A stretch of DNA of 64,000 nucleotides from Gigaspora rosea (taxonomy: Eukaryota; Glomeromycota; Glomeromycetes; Diversisporales; Gigasporaceae): positions 26,044 through 90,043 of the forward strand of contig QKWP01001915.1 in assembly GCA_003550325.1 (NCBI GenBank), written 5' to 3'. The notes under the pieces were generated by a model. It had not been told where the DNA came from. It did no database searches and saw only the letters and a program-made list of their open reading frames with translations. Made by a program: the position numbers and the translations under genes. This document shows, in pieces, positions 1 through 10,710 of this stretch. Each line of letters opens with the position of its first letter. Position 1 is the first letter of the stretch.

Positions 1-712
1 ATCATTAAGATGAAAAAGAAAAACATTTTGTATTGTATAACTTATGGTAAGTTATTCCAAATACATTAAAGATACAACTATTCGTAATTTCTTTTTTTTT
101 AATATTAAGGGTGTAGCTCCTGCCCCAAACTTTATTAATACTTAAGTAAATTGACATTTGGTAGTGCCGTAAATATATACATATTATATACCAGTATTGA
201 GACTAGGACTTCAGGCTATAAACCTTTTATCCACAGCTAAAACCCACCAGAGCCTTCTGTATTCCCATTTATATAGATGACCTGGATTTGTACGTCCCTT
301 TACAACCAACAATCCACATTCACATGTCTGCCACTTTGCCCACATTTCCTAATTCATCACTTCCAATTTGGTGTGTGTTGCCAGGTAGGCGCTTAATGCT
401 TCCAATTTGGTGTACCCGAAACTATTCGTAATTTCACGATTAAGGTATTAATATTCTTAAAGTAAATATAAGAGAAGGCAAATCCAGATTTATTTTTTAT
501 TTAATTTTTATTTTAAAAAAAAAACACAATTTAGAATCATTAAATCCATTGTTTAAAATATTCATTAAATTGAAACAAGTTTTTTTAAGAAGACAACATT
601 GCAACATTGTAAAGTATCTTGACAAAAGAAACAAAAACTATAAAATTAACAATGTGCCACAACCCTTTCTTTACGTCACTTTTCCATTCACATAACTCCC
701 TATTTTCAAGTA
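1..712. other. Intergenic, with one zinc-finger remnant
   Basis: I see no complete gene here. The 15-base word CTTCCAATTTGGTGT occurs twice, at 360-374 and 399-413. The stretch 211-345 holds a small minus-strand open frame listed separately. The rest is A+T-rich sequence with homopolymer runs. Confidence 0.6.
211..345 (-). pseudogene. Possible GRF-type zinc finger remnant
   Basis: This is a 44-codon ATG-to-stop frame. Its middle reads CECG, then a short spacer, then TNPGHLY followed by tryptophan-rich sequence. GRF zinc fingers have the pattern CxCG, about ten residues, then NPGRxFYxC. The first half fits; the expected later cysteine after the aromatic residue is replaced (K-W). No further zinc ligands are visible, so this would be a decayed fragment of a larger transposon or DNA-repair-type protein. 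The assignment rests on one short motif and is weak. Confidence 0.25.
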
Positions 713-927
713 TTAAAGCTTCTTTTTCACTTCTTCCCTTAACCTCAAATTTTTATTATCATCTATAAGTCGTGCTATTCTAGTTTCATTTATAAAATTT
801 GTATGCAAGGTATCTTCAGAAGAGATTTTATTATTATTTTTTTCTTTAGCTCTTTAAGTTCTTCTCGCAAATTCTGCACTTCAATCTTGATATGTTTAAT
901 GGATCCAGTTTTTTTCTTTCGAGCCAT
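713..927 (-). pseudogene. Small basic coiled-coil protein, frameshifted
   Basis: An ATG at 927 opens a lysine-rich start (MARKKKTG) followed by a leucine-heptad stretch (NLREELKELKKK). The ATG frame then leaves the coding register in a run of A and AAT repeats near 830-845 and ends at 790. The neighbouring frame continues with plausible sequence (SSEDTLHTNF, RIARLIDDNKNLRLREE) to a stop at 713. A single frameshift or an assembly error in the A-run would explain this. The pattern of a basic start, leucine heptads and an RxAxL region resembles the 10.1 kb coiled-coil gene. Function is unknown. Confidence 0.45.
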
Positions 928-1690
928 CTAATAATAACAAAAATTGTCGTTAGAAAAGATGTTTTCTATGTATGATACTAGAAATAGGAATAACAAAAAA
1001 TTTTATAAATTAATGAAAGTTTTAAAGGAAAAATATCTGCCGGGCATGCACTTAATAAGTACATATTAATGATCGAAAATAGGAGTTGCCAACAATTAGC
1101 TCCTCCCTAACAACCAAGAATACTCGCTCATCCAGACGCAGAAAAAATTTTCATGCAGATTGTCAATCCAACTAGAAAAGTTATTACCCGTACCCAAATT
1201 ATTTTTCTTACTAGAATTACGAATTAATTCTACTGTACCTATTACTGTGCCTAGGGCTATAAATTCCCATAGGTCCGCGAATTCACGTGATTTAACACAA
1301 TAATCATTACAACATTATATATAAAAATTGTCTTTATATTAGCACTTAAGTATCTTAATATATCACATTACTTAACGGGCTCACGAGTCCATATTTTTGA
1401 TATATCAGTTAAAGTAACTTTATTTTTATAATTTAATTTTTTTAGCAAAACTTTATATAATACAAAACAATACACCTTGTCAACCCTATAAAAAAATTGA
1501 AAGGCACGGGTTGGCGTCGGATATGCACGGGTATCATATATTATAGATCAGCAGTTGAACCAGTATCAAATATGTTATTGAAGAAGTAAAAAGGAAAAAG
1601 GTATATTATACTTTATTTTTTACTAAAAAAAAGTATCATATAAAAAGTAATTGAACTAACAAACACACCCAATTTTTAATTACTATAAAC
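928..1690. other. Intergenic with one dispersed-repeat copy
   Basis: No gene is recognisable. The stretch 1317-1440 is a copy of a dispersed repeat that recurs at 2565-2685 and 58795-58870. Shared words include AATTGTCTTTATA and an ACTCACG-type core followed by TATTTTTTGA. Confidence 0.5.
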
Positions 1691-1696
1691 AATTAA

Positions 1697-2158
1697 TTAA
1701 AAAACCATTAACTTCTCAAGAGCAAGCGTACCTTTAGAATTAACAAAACTATAAGTATTTGTTAAAATAAAATATTTGATATATGTTGCAGATTCACGAT
1801 AAAATCTCTTTTCAATGTAGTCCCAATACAATAATCCATCTGGATAATACATTATATATTCGATTTTATCGGCTTCAATGGTTTTTTCATTATGGTCGAA
1901 AGAAGTAACGTTTTGAAACTTCACAAATCTTCTTTTTGAATAACTAATAATCTTTGCATACTCCACTTTGATAGAGAATTCACTATTAAACAAATTCGAG
2001 TCATAGTAAAATTTGATAGGAGTGTCATTGATATGTTGAAAATATACATTTAAATTTTTTTCATTAGGAATTGTTAAATATAAAGGTGCAATTATTTCAT
2101 AGTTTTGTAAAATAGAAATCTCTTCAAGGATTTTAAATTCATTGTAGTTCTTTTTTTT
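1697..2158 (-). pseudogene. 5'-truncated hypothetical protein, about 154 codons left
   Basis: The minus-strand frame is open from 2158 to a stop at 1697 with no internal break, but there is no ATG at its beginning. It opens directly after a TAA beside a run of ten A, so either the start was lost or an upstream exon is missing. The protein is aromatic-rich and soluble (IEYIMYYPDGLLYWDYIEKR) with no domain I recognise. Fragments of the same sequence recur at 34645-34770 (part of the coding region plus upstream flank) and at 59278-59420 (3' end), so the gene belongs to a dispersed, decaying family. Confidence 0.45.
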
Positions 2159-2419
2159 TTAATCATTCGTTACGAATCAAATTCTTTTTATTACAAAAAC
2201 TTAATCACATGTAGAAGTAAAATTTTCAATCCTCTGTTATAAATCTTAAATTATATCTTATTTTTAATGAAAGCCACAACTTATAATTATTGAAAAATTT
2301 CATCAATAAGCAAATGCAACAATAATAAAAATTCAACAAAATTTCACTTTAAGACCTGTATAACTGGGATGTTGGCTACTTTTGAATTTTACAAGACAAT
2401 TTATACTGGTTTAACTTGT

Positions 2420-2700
2420 TAGTTTGTATAATAAATTTGAGGCAGGATATGTAACATTTTAGCTTTGGTGTTAGAATTTATTATAATACAATGTATTGGT
2501 ATAAATAATTTAAATATGTTTCTTGATTTAAACTGGCAAGTAAATAATTTTGATCCGGTTTATCTCTTATTGGATATAACTATAAAAAATTGTCTTTATA
2601 AATCACATGATTTAACGGACTCACGGTCTGTATTTTTTGATTATCAGTTATATGTTAAAGTACTTTATTTTTATAATTTAATTTTTTTATAGGTAAGTAA
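2420..2700. repeat. Dispersed repeat copy
   Basis: The sequence around ATCCGGTTTATCT, TTGGATAT and AATTGTCTTTATA is shared with 1317-1440, 58680-58870 and in part 59750-59780. An open frame of 75 codons in this stretch looks like chance: it has no codon pattern or domain, and it is not kept open in the other copies. Confidence 0.5.
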
Positions 2701-2780
2701 TTTTTATTTATATAACATCTTGTCAAAAGATTAAGAATTTACAAACTACAATTTGTACCAAAAAAAATGAAATATGGAAT

Positions 2781-2979
2781 AGGTAATACCTCCAGCAAAT
2801 TTTCCAGGAACGAAGAATAAGACGATTCACGCAATCACAAAACTTGATGCAGCGCCACTTCATGTGACCAATCTGTTTGCGCAATACTGATTGGTCACAT
2901 GAATTGGCACTGCATCAAGTTTCGTGATTGCGTGAATCATCTAATTCTTCGTTCCTGAAAATTTGCCAGAAGTGACACC
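2781..2979. mobile_element. Foldback MITE, about 199 bp
   Basis: Two arms of about 85 bases are near-perfect inverted repeats around a loop of roughly 15 bases. The left arm contains CAGGAACGAAGAAT and GATTCACGCAATCAC; the right arm carries the same words reversed. The ends read about AGGTRNYAC. No target duplication is clear and no coding capacity exists, so the transposase family cannot be named. Confidence 0.75.
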
Positions 2980-3103
2980 TTTTCTAAAAATAATTAAAAA
3001 CATTCTTGTGTTCTGGGATTAACTTCTTATGTATAAGTTCATCGAGATCATTAATTTTCGATTCAATAATTTCAATGTCACTTTCAGATTTAAAGATTTA
3101 ACA

Positions 3104-3574
3104 CTATTTGTTGATTAATGATGGATTGATTTGATTTAATTTTTTTAAAAGTCTTATTATTTCCAAATCTAACAAAGTTCTCTTTTTCTTTACGATGTCG
3201 CTTGAATGTTTCGATTTGATAAAATTTTGTTCATTTTCTTTAAGATGCAAATATATATTTCTGACACAATCTTTTTTTTTTCTGAAGAGTTCAATCCTGA
3301 AGAGTTCAATCGCATGACTTTTTTTATTCATATACTTTTCATTTACAGAACTATAATTCATTGCTTTTACTGCCTCTTCGTTATCAATTCGTTCTCAGAG
3401 AATATTAATATTATTCTTTTCTGCAGTTGTTTCTTTTACGGAATTGTAATCTGTTGCTTTTACTGACTCTTCATCGTCATCATTTATCACAAGAATAAAT
3501 TTATCTTCGATTTGGGACAAATTGATAATTAAATAGCAAATAAATATAAATATTGTAAGACAAAAGAAATCCAT
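3104..3574 (-). pseudogene. Signal-peptide/charged coiled-coil protein, copy 1
   Basis: From the ATG at 3574 the frame reads MDFFCLTIFIFICYLIINLS, a good N-terminal hydrophobic signal or anchor. It then runs through acidic and lysine-rich sequence to a stop at 3104 (157 codons), with a single in-frame TGA near 3400. Around that stop the sequence is internally duplicated: EESVKATDYNSV and EEAVKAMNYSSV. The C-terminal part (KSKHSSDIVKKKRTLLDLEI) matches the copy at 38.2-38.9 kb. The TGA could be a CGA (Arg) changed by one transition. It is probably a secreted or vesicular protein of unknown role, recently inactivated or truncated. Confidence 0.55.
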
Positions 3575-3727
3575 TTTGCAATTTATTTTTAAGAAATGCG
3601 ATTTCGCACAGCCTAAAAGTTACTTCTAACTATTTTAAATAAATTCATAGAATTTAAACTATTGCCAATTCATAGAAATCTAACTCTTGCATAAATAATA
3701 ATAGTATCGAGAAATTTTAAATTTACT

Positions 3728-4130
3728 CGAGACCTGATTTTACAAATGTTGCATTATCGTGCAGCATTTTGGAGCTTAGCACGTGTATTGGAACACTTTT
3801 TTTCTTTGTTACTCTTACATAATAATAATTATAATTAAAAATCCTTGTTTATTCAAAAAAAAAAGAATTTTTTTTTACATTTTCTCAAGCCTGATTTTCG
3901 CAAATGTGCATTATCGCGCAGCATTTTTGAGGCTTAGTACGTGTATTAGAATGCGCTCATAATTCTAAGTGCTGCGTGATGATGCAAATTTACGAAAAAT
4001 CAGGTCTTGAAAAAGTTTCTTTATGAAAAAAAATAATGATAATAATATTAAAACTTAAGAACAATATCATTTTAGATTAATTGTTGCAACTGTATCATCA
4101 TGTGACTTCATACTGTAACTAAAAAATTAT
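3728..4130. repeat. Upstream module shared by the signal-peptide gene family
   Basis: About 150 bases upstream of the gene at 3574 begins a block with CGAGACCTGATTTT, GCATTATCGYGCAGCATTTT and GGCTTAGTACGTGTATT. A second inverted copy of the core follows at 3960-4015, so 3885-4020 can fold back. The same module lies upstream of the paralogues at 38.9 kb (39065-39255) and 61.7 kb (61800-62370), and a degenerate copy lies at 4970-5120. Either it is a mobile inverted-repeat element carried along by duplication or it includes the family's promoter. Confidence 0.6.
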
Positions 4131-4557
4131 ATGATTCGGCACAAAAATAATAATACATAAACCGAGTTTAATAATTAAAAAATATATATTGGAATATTAT
4201 GGCTATAAAAAAAATTTTTTACAACGAAGACCTAATTTTAAACAGAGTTCCTAACCGAATCTATTATTAACATAGTAAATTCGGTACTATGAAATGTAAG
4301 AATTGGTATAACTAAACAATAATATAAAAACCAGTTTTTACAATAAAATAAATCTTAACAATCGAAATAGTTTTAAATTCTACGGCAAAAAAAAACAATG
4401 CTAAGATTTATTTTAATAATTACTAATGAGATTTTATTTAATAATAATATAAAAAGTTCATTATCGAGTTTGCTATAAAAGGATCACTAATTCAAATACC
4501 AAATTAAATCTATTAAATTCGTTCAAAAATCAATTTCATACAAATTTCTTCACTTAA

Positions 4558-4893
4558 ATGCCTAAACAACAGAAAAATTATATACATATTTACAAACATT
4601 CAAAAAAACTTACCATTTCAATTTTAGGAGATATAACTGCAATAATCAAATTAAAAAAAAATCTTGAACAATCAAATATTCAAACAAAAGCTGATCATGC
4701 TGAAATTACATTGCGACATTCCAATAAAAAAACTGACTATTCTACAATGTTTAAACTCAATCAAGTAATATTTGACAAATCAAACAAGATTTTAACAGCA
4801 AAATGTGGAATGGTTGAAATAATTAAATCCTCATCAAAAACAATGAAAGTTTCAAATTTCAAAATGGAAAACATGACTTTATCATTAAAATAA
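4558..4893 (+). CDS. Hypothetical 111-residue protein
   Basis: A clean ATG-to-TAA frame (MPKQQKNYIHIYKHSKKL... to MENMTLSLK) with the Lys/Ser/Thr/Ile-rich composition seen in other coding frames of this window. There is no signal peptide, membrane span or known motif. Alternating hydrophobic and polar residues suggest beta structure (LTISILGDITAIIKL, AEITLRHS). A+T-rich flanks on both sides are typical of intergenic DNA here. Reality as a gene is supported only by its uninterrupted length. Confidence 0.5.
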   Translation: MPKQQKNYIHIYKHSKKLTISILGDITAIIKLKKNLEQSNIQTKADHAEITLRHSNKKTDYSTMFKLNQVIFDKSNKILTAKCGMVEIIKSSSKTMKVSNFKMENMTLSLK

Positions 4894-5934
4894 AAGCCAA
4901 TTAATGTTAGTATAATTAATTAATATTTTGTAGTTTTTTATGCTGTGTCATGTGATCTAACGAAAATTATCGAATTTAGCAATGCAATGCAGCATTTTGG
5001 AGGCCCAGTACGCAATTAAATGTGAATTATTAAAAAATTGTTTATTCAAAAAAAAAATTTTTTTTACATCTTCTCAAAATCAAATCTGCAGCATTTTGTA
5101 CGCGTATTAGAATGTGCAGTTCTTTGTATTTCAATGCAATATTATACTGAATATATTTGTTATCTTAATAAATTCGGCACCAATTATTGTGAAATATAAC
5201 AATTCATTTTTTGTTACCATGTTACAGTAATAATATACTTATAACCTGGTTTTTTATAATTAAAAAGGAATTAATAACATAAATAAATAGATATATATAA
5301 TTACATAATAAAGAGGAATAGGAAAAAAACTCATAATGATACAAAAAAATAATGTGAAGTTACATTGCCACAAAATAATGAAGAAATAAAAATTTATAAA
5401 AAGAAATAACTTGTATGAACTCAGCTGGGTTTAAGATGGTATTTAAAGGTGAGTGTGGGCAACCCTCATTCTTACTTAACATGTATGGGTTGAAGTTACG
5501 CTGTCACTTAGGTGAACATTATAGTTGTGGTATACTCTGCATATTGTAGTCCGGCTGATATGTAACTATCATGATGATGTCATTAAAAAATGTGGGCAAC
5601 CCACATGTTTGTGATGAATAGATTCTTGTGTTAACTTTTTTTTTATTTACTAGAGTTCATACTTAATCAAAAAAATTTTTAAGGAAGAACATTCACGTAC
5701 GTTACTGACGAAGAATTATAATAGAATCTAATTGTTATTTACTTTCTTTAAAAAATTGTTTTTACAATTGCATTATTTAATCATTTTTATTAATTCAAAA
5801 TTGTTCTTTTAATTAAAAAAATTTTTTGGAATCGAGTTGTTGCGATAATAATGAAATAAATTTCTTTCAAATATAAATTATGACAAAATAATTCGAGTAA
5901 TAAATAAATAAATAATAAATAAATAAAAATTGAC
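4894..5934. other. Intergenic with repeat remnants
   Basis: A degenerate copy of the GCAGCATTTTGG module occurs at 4970-5120. The stretch 5440-5620 has a more balanced base composition and two direct copies of GTGTGGGCAACCC or TGTGGGCAACCC (about 5455 and 5590), which may mark an old element of about 150 bp. No gene is visible. Confidence 0.45.
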
Positions 5935-6470
5935 TAAATAATGGCTTTAAACTAGTGCTCAATATGAATAACTTAAGAGAGAATTGCTATTGAAAATTTC
6001 ACCAGCAATTCTGACTAACGAAAAATCTCATGAACTTATCAAATGCCATCAGCTCCTGTCATCTTGATTCAAAGAATTCCTATAATAAAATGGAAAATCA
6101 ATTGAGGCTTCGTTATCTAATCCAGTCTTAAATATTCGAGCTTTTGCCCTACTTTGCAAGTTATTTACAGCAATATCTCATAACAAAATTCCTAAAAAAA
6201 AAAGACGTGACGTTACTACATTTATAATAACATTATTAAAGACTTAAAAAATCACCTATCGGTTATATTTTTAGCCATAGTCGAATAAACGATAGCTCGA
6301 TCGACTTTCTATTAGATCACGGGAATTCTTTGATTCGAGATGACAGGAATTGATGGTATATGATAAGTTCATGAGATTTTTTGGTAGTTTGAATTGCTAA
6401 TGAAAATTTTGATAGCCATTCTCTCTCAGGCTATTCAATTTAGAGCACTAGTTTTTAAGCCGATTATTTA
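5935..6470. mobile_element. Long terminal-inverted-repeat element, about 535 bp
   Basis: The left end (AAATAATGGCTTTAAACTAG at about 5936) and the right end (the same reversed, ending near 6469) begin inverted arms of about 150 bases. Shared words include AAAAAATCTCATGAACTTATC and CTGTCATCTNGAATCAAAGAATTCC. The middle is A+T-rich and non-coding. The transposase family is unknown; no duplicated target site could be fixed because the flanks are low-complexity. Confidence 0.7.
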
Positions 6471-6650
6471 CAATTTGATTTTACAAAAATAAATAAATAA
6501 TTAATTAAGTATTTTGTATTTAAATTAGGGTGAGTCAAGACTAAGTCGACATTCTTTTCATCTTTCTTCATCTATTAAGATGAAAAATTAAAAAGGAATA
6601 TTATTTGTTCTTATGATATTGTCCCACAATTTAAGTACGAACATCCATTA

Positions 6651-7043
6651 TTATTTTCCAAACTCCATCATTAAATACCAAATTTCTAAATCTTCTATAT
6701 CATTCTGTAAAGCAAGAATATCCTCACGTATATCTCTGTGTTTGTTGGACAAATAATTATCTAATGAGCGAGTATCTTTAGTTAGAGTTTTGATTTCATT
6801 TTGTTGGTTTTTTAAAAATTCATCAATGGAGTATTTTACTTTTCTATAGAATATATAATCCTCATAATCTGCGTTTACAACTTCATAATTTGGATCGTTT
6901 TTACATAGATCAATACTTTTTCTATCACTCAATTCTTCAGTATTAATAGTTTCAAAAACAGGTTGATAATCTAGACTTTGTACTTGTTCTTCATTATCAG
7001 ATTTGATTTCTCGGACTTGTAGTAGACTGGATGTATCATTCAT
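6651..7043 (-). CDS. Hypothetical acidic protein, 130 residues
   Basis: This is an uninterrupted ATG-to-stop frame. Residues 1-60 are acidic and Ser/Thr-rich; residues 70-125 form a charged, heptad-like coiled coil (IDEFLKNQQNEIKTLTKD, DILALQNDIEDLEIWY). It lies 147 bases downstream of the next gene on the same strand. A weak resemblance joins the two: DRKSIDL...NADYEDYIFYRKVKYSIDE here against DRKTLDN...SEYNQFYKLRNSGIDE there. They may be tandem relatives or exons of one gene, and I could not find a splice pair that would join them. Function is unknown. Confidence 0.5.
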   Translation of the reverse strand: MNDTSSLLQVREIKSDNEEQVQSLDYQPVFETINTEELSDRKSIDLCKNDPNYEVVNADYEDYIFYRKVKYSIDEFLKNQQNEIKTLTKDTRSLDNYLSNKHRDIREDILALQNDIEDLEIWYLMMEFGK

Positions 7044-7190
7044 TTTTGTTCGTAATGATTTATATTCGAAAGTTAAATGTGAATATATGTTTTCTATAAC
7101 CGAAGAAGAATTATAAAATTGATAATAGGGTTGAAAAGAGAGTGCTTTTGCTTTTCTTTTTATAAATAAATCACTAATAATTCTATTAAA

Positions 7191-7766
7191 TCAGCAGTAG
7201 GTTAACGTAGAATAATGCTTAAATTGGCAGTAGATTAACGTAGAATAATGCTTTTCGTCTATTCCACTGTTTCTTAATTTATAAAATTGATTATATTCGG
7301 AAACAACAGAGTTGATCCCATTGTTATCTAAAGTTTTTCGGTCTTCCTGCAAATGGTTATCAAATGGTTCATAATCGGTAGTTAATTTTGTTGGGCTTTC
7401 TTCAATTTCTTTTATGGTTTTGTGTTTTTTGCTATTCTTATTTCGATTCTTGAGCATGAAATTCATGTAACAATAGAACAAAATTTCCATTTGCGAAGGA
7501 GAGTAATCGCCATAATACAAAATTAAAATGTGATTCTCATTTGGAGTTGGAAAATTTTGGTACCGGTAATTGTTAATCGTTCTATTTGATCGACAATAAA
7601 ATAATGTATATGTTTTTTTGTCATTTTTGACATAATTTTTGTTATATTTAAAACAGAAAAAAATTTTGTTTAATGTGGCATTGCCTATTATTCTTTTAGA
7701 AATGGAATTAAATTGATCGGATTTAGGGTCTAATTTTTTATGTTGCGCAGGATTAAATTTGAACAT
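7191..7766 (-). CDS. Hypothetical 191-residue protein
   Basis: An ATG at 7766 opens a clean frame. The N-terminal half is Lys/Asn/Tyr/Phe-rich (MFKFNPAQHKKLDPKSDQF), with cysteines in FFCFKYNK and LFYCRSN and a hydrophobic stretch HILILYYGDY. A basic linker (KNRNKNSKKHKTIKEIEE) follows. The last residues contain a short perfect tandem duplication, KHYSTLxYC twice, caused by a 27-base DNA repeat just before the stop. No domain is recognised. It sits between two other minus-strand frames and may share their transcript direction only by chance. Confidence 0.5.
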   Translation of the reverse strand: MFKFNPAQHKKLDPKSDQFNSISKRIIGNATLNKIFFCFKYNKNYVKNDKKTYTLFYCRSNRTINNYRYQNFPTPNENHILILYYGDYSPSQMEILFYCYMNFMLKNRNKNSKKHKTIKEIEESPTKLTTDYEPFDNHLQEDRKTLDNNGINSVVSEYNQFYKLRNSGIDEKHYSTLIYCQFKHYSTLTYC

Positions 7767-7939
7767 TTAATGGAATAATAGAAATTTTTTCATTGTTAAA
7801 TGGAATCTTAATCTTCTGGAAAATGTCCTGAATATGATGAATGCAATACCAGGATAGGAAAAGTATATGATATAAAATAAGAGCAACAAGAATATTGCGA
7901 AATAAAACAGTTTTTTCTCGATTTTTATATTTAAATTGG

Positions 7940-8314
7940 CTAAAAATTGTTTATGTTTATTTTAAATAAAAAAGAGAAAATTGCAGTATAATTAAAAAAG
8001 TCTTGGCTTTTAGATAATGCTGATATACAAAGTTTGAAGATATTCTTAACAAAAATTGGCTGCATTGATTTTTGTTCTGATGAAAGTCTTTTCATAGTAT
8101 TATCTTCATTTGTGAGTAGTCGACCTTTATCTGAACAAAGAGATTCAGAATTGTTGACAATATTCTTAAATAATACAGAAAACCCAATAACAACACACGA
8201 GAAAAACAGGAGTGGTAGAAAGAATACTAAAATCAAAGTAGCAATAACCAAAAAGGTCAACAGCAAAAGAAAAATTAAATAAGAAAAAATAGTTGCTAAG
8301 AGCTTAAATGCCAT
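7940..8314 (-). CDS. Small membrane protein, 124 residues
   Basis: I start it at the ATG at 8314 (MAFKLLATIFSYLIF); the frame is open a little further upstream, but only through a TTG. Residues 1-50 are continuously hydrophobic (LLLLTFLVIATLILVFF, LLFFSCVVIGFSVLF), enough for two membrane spans. A Ser/Asp/Lys-rich soluble stretch follows and then a weaker hydrophobic tail. An 82-codon plus-strand frame overlaps the same DNA but has a less natural composition. Probably a small membrane-anchored protein of unknown role. Confidence 0.5.
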   Translation of the reverse strand: MAFKLLATIFSYLIFLLLLTFLVIATLILVFFLPLLFFSCVVIGFSVLFKNIVNNSESLCSDKGRLLTNEDNTMKRLSSEQKSMQPIFVKNIFKLCISALSKSQDFFNYTAIFSFLFKININNF

Positions 8315-8384
8315 TCTGTAATTATTCAATGATTTTGAAAGCTATATTTTACACTTTTAATATCATTTTTCGTAATTTAACCTG

Positions 8385-8830
8385 TTCAAATAAGGAAATA
8401 ATTAATTCAATTTTGTTTTAATTTATGCTCTTCGCCGTGGCTATACGTATCACCTATTTTACAAACCATTAAAAAGAAACTCTGTGTTGTGTATTATGTA
8501 CAGTATATAATGCTGATCTGTTACAATTATACCTGCTATTACAATGATTTTCTTATAAAAGAGTTGCTCAAATAAGGAGATCCTAAATTATGAAATTTAT
8601 GTTATCTTCGCCGCGGTTATTCGTTAACCTTAATTTACAAAGCTTCAAAATGAAACTCCGAGTTATGTATGATATACATTTTAATGATACAGTATAGTGC
8701 TGATCTGTTACGTAATTATACGCGAGAAAAGGTTGTTCGCTATTCAAAAAGCTTTGTTTAATTAATTTTATCGTATTCAAATAAGGAGATAATTAATTCA
8801 TATTTATGTTATATTTAGCCGCGATTAAAA
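8385..8830. repeat. Tandem repeat, 180-210 bp unit, 2.3 copies
   Basis: Units begin TTCAAATAAGGARATAATTA at 8384, 8567 and 8776. Each carries CTTCGCCGYGGNTAT, GAAACTCYGWGTTRTGTA and GCTGATCTGTTAC. A further single copy lies 29 kb away at 37381-37520. There is no coding potential. Confidence 0.7.
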
Positions 8831-9888
8831 TGACAGTTCAAGAGAAATTTACATTATTTAAAATTAAATATATTCTGCTATTTTAAAAATTTTTATTAAA
8901 GTAAAAAAAAAATTTGTCACATCTTTGTTTCGGTTATATTATTATTTTAATAAGTATATTTTTTTTAATAACAATTGACTAAGAGATTATCTCTTTTGAA
9001 CTTTACAAAAATTACATAAAATTTACTTTACTGATATATATATTTATAAACTACCCATTTAATTAAAAAATCAAAAACCTGTTTTAAAAAAAAATTTAAA
9101 ATTCTACATATGTATATGTTGATCATAGAAGATAACTGATTAGTTATAGATGTTAAACTTTACTTCTCTATGGCATCTACAAACGAGCTTAAGAATATAT
9201 ACTAGGGAAGCTTTTTTTATATTATTTCTTTATACATACTTTTATATTGACAGATATTCACTTTATATATTTGTTTCTTATGGAAAAATTCGATTTATAA
9301 CTTCAGCAATTTGATTCCTATCGAATCATATCTGTCAGGTATCCGTGTCAGGATGTCCAACTTCGGCAATTTGATCTTTAACAAGATTAAATCTGGCAGA
9401 TATTCGTGTTAGGATGTTATCAACTTAAAGAAGTAACCGCATCTTATGATAAATTATGTAAAAGTGTACATTTCAAAATAAGTAAATTTCTGAAATTAAA
9501 TATTAAGTTTTAATGGTTCATGCAAATGTCATTGTCATTGACTCCGTCACTATTTAGTAATAAAATCGAATTTTTAGAAAAATTTATGAACTTTATTGAA
9601 TTTTCGCATTATCCTTAGATATAAAATTAAGTATATTCGTGTCGTGTAATTTTGTTTTATATCGTTTACATGTCACATGTATTAAATTAAAATAATGAAT
9701 ATCTAGCATACATTTAATCCAAATCTGGCTTTAATATAAAAAGGTATTCTAACTTAAGTAAATGTTATATAATTTTACTTCGCGTTTTTAATGTAGTTTA
9801 CATATGATTCATGTGAGTGGCTAGATTTGTTATATATCTAATCTACATATATAATGAATGTCAATTTCTTTAAAATTTTTAAGAAAAA
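8831..9888. other. Intergenic; short tandem duplication at 9300-9420
   Basis: The stretch 9296-9418 contains two 60-base copies of a unit with CTTCRGCAATTTGAT and GATATTCGTGTYAGGATGT. The remaining A+T-rich sequence upstream of the 9.9 kb gene has no other recognisable feature. Confidence 0.5.
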
Positions 9889-10710
9889 ATGCCTTGTAAA
9901 AACTCTACAATTAATCATTTAAAAAATACTATAAACTCGCCTAAATCAACTCCAGAACAGATTCAAAAGGCATTCATTAAATATATTGAAAGTATCAAAA
10001 ATTATTATAAGTGCAATCGATCCAATATTTCACAAGAATATTATGAAGATAATATCCGAATTCTTGACTCATTAAAATCTTGGATAAATTCGACGTTTAT
10101 TAAAATTAATTGATTAGAAAGATTAGAAAGAAGATCAGAAAAGAAAAAACAAAAGAAATTGAAGATTTAAGAAAAGAAATAAATTTCTTAAGGAAGGAAA
10201 ACAAGGCTTTAAAAACAGTCATTACAAATTCAGCACAGGTATATAATAATAACGACGAACAATATCAGAGTGAGATAGCTCGACTTCGTCAAATTGTTGC
10301 AGAGATATCTTTAGCATGTCAAGAATGTAGTATTGGTAAATTTGTTTTTTTATTTTTTGACAAAAATATTTTTCTAAAATTAAATTTATTTTTCTTACTA
10401 AACAATTTCTAATACTAAACTTTTTAAAGATTTTAATATAGTTAATGGAATCTTACAAAATAATGGAATTAAAATTTTGGGTCCTCGAAAACATTATATG
10501 AGTTATCAAGAAGCTCTCGATGCAACTGGTTTACAAAAAATTAACCAGGACGGATATTCACTACAACGGTCATTTTCTTTTTATGAACCTGAACCTAATC
10601 AAGAAGAAGGAGAATGTTCTTATAGGAGAGCAATAGAAGAAGGAGAATGTTCATATAATAGAGCAATAGAAGAAAGTTCCAAATATGATACAGAAATATT
10701 TGACTTTTAA
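9889..10710 (+). CDS. Coiled-coil protein gene with one intron and one apparent frameshift
   Basis: An ATG at 9889 opens 74 codons (MPCKNSTINHLKN...). Coding sequence then continues in another frame from 10110 with a basic coiled coil (EIEDLRKEINFLRKENKALK) that has no start of its own, so one frameshift near 10100 is likely. An intron at 10336-10429 is clear: it starts GTAAAT, carries a TACTAAAC branch site and ends TTTAAAG. Joining across it keeps the frame from ECSI into DFNIVNGILQNNGIKILGPR. The C-terminus has a duplicated EEGECSYxRAIEE motif. This suggests a regulatory or scaffold protein of unknown role, in a family with leucine heptads. Whether the frameshift is real or an assembly error cannot be told. 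Confidence 0.5.
10336..10429 (+). other. Spliceosomal intron, 94 bp
   Basis: The donor is GTAAAT, the branch site ATACTAAAC lies 10 bases before the acceptor, and the acceptor is TTTAAAG. Removing it restores one reading frame across the junction, with a Gly-to-Asp codon change at the splice point. Confidence 0.7.

Noticed and set aside
5440-5620. Possible small element bounded by TGTGGGCAACCC
   Set aside because: The word is nearly palindromic by itself and occurs as a direct rather than inverted pair. No target duplication was found, so it is only mentioned as intergenic content.
8034-8282. Plus-strand 82-codon frame
   Set aside because: It overlaps the membrane-protein frame on the other strand. 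The minus frame has a clearer protein pattern (two spans plus polar tail).
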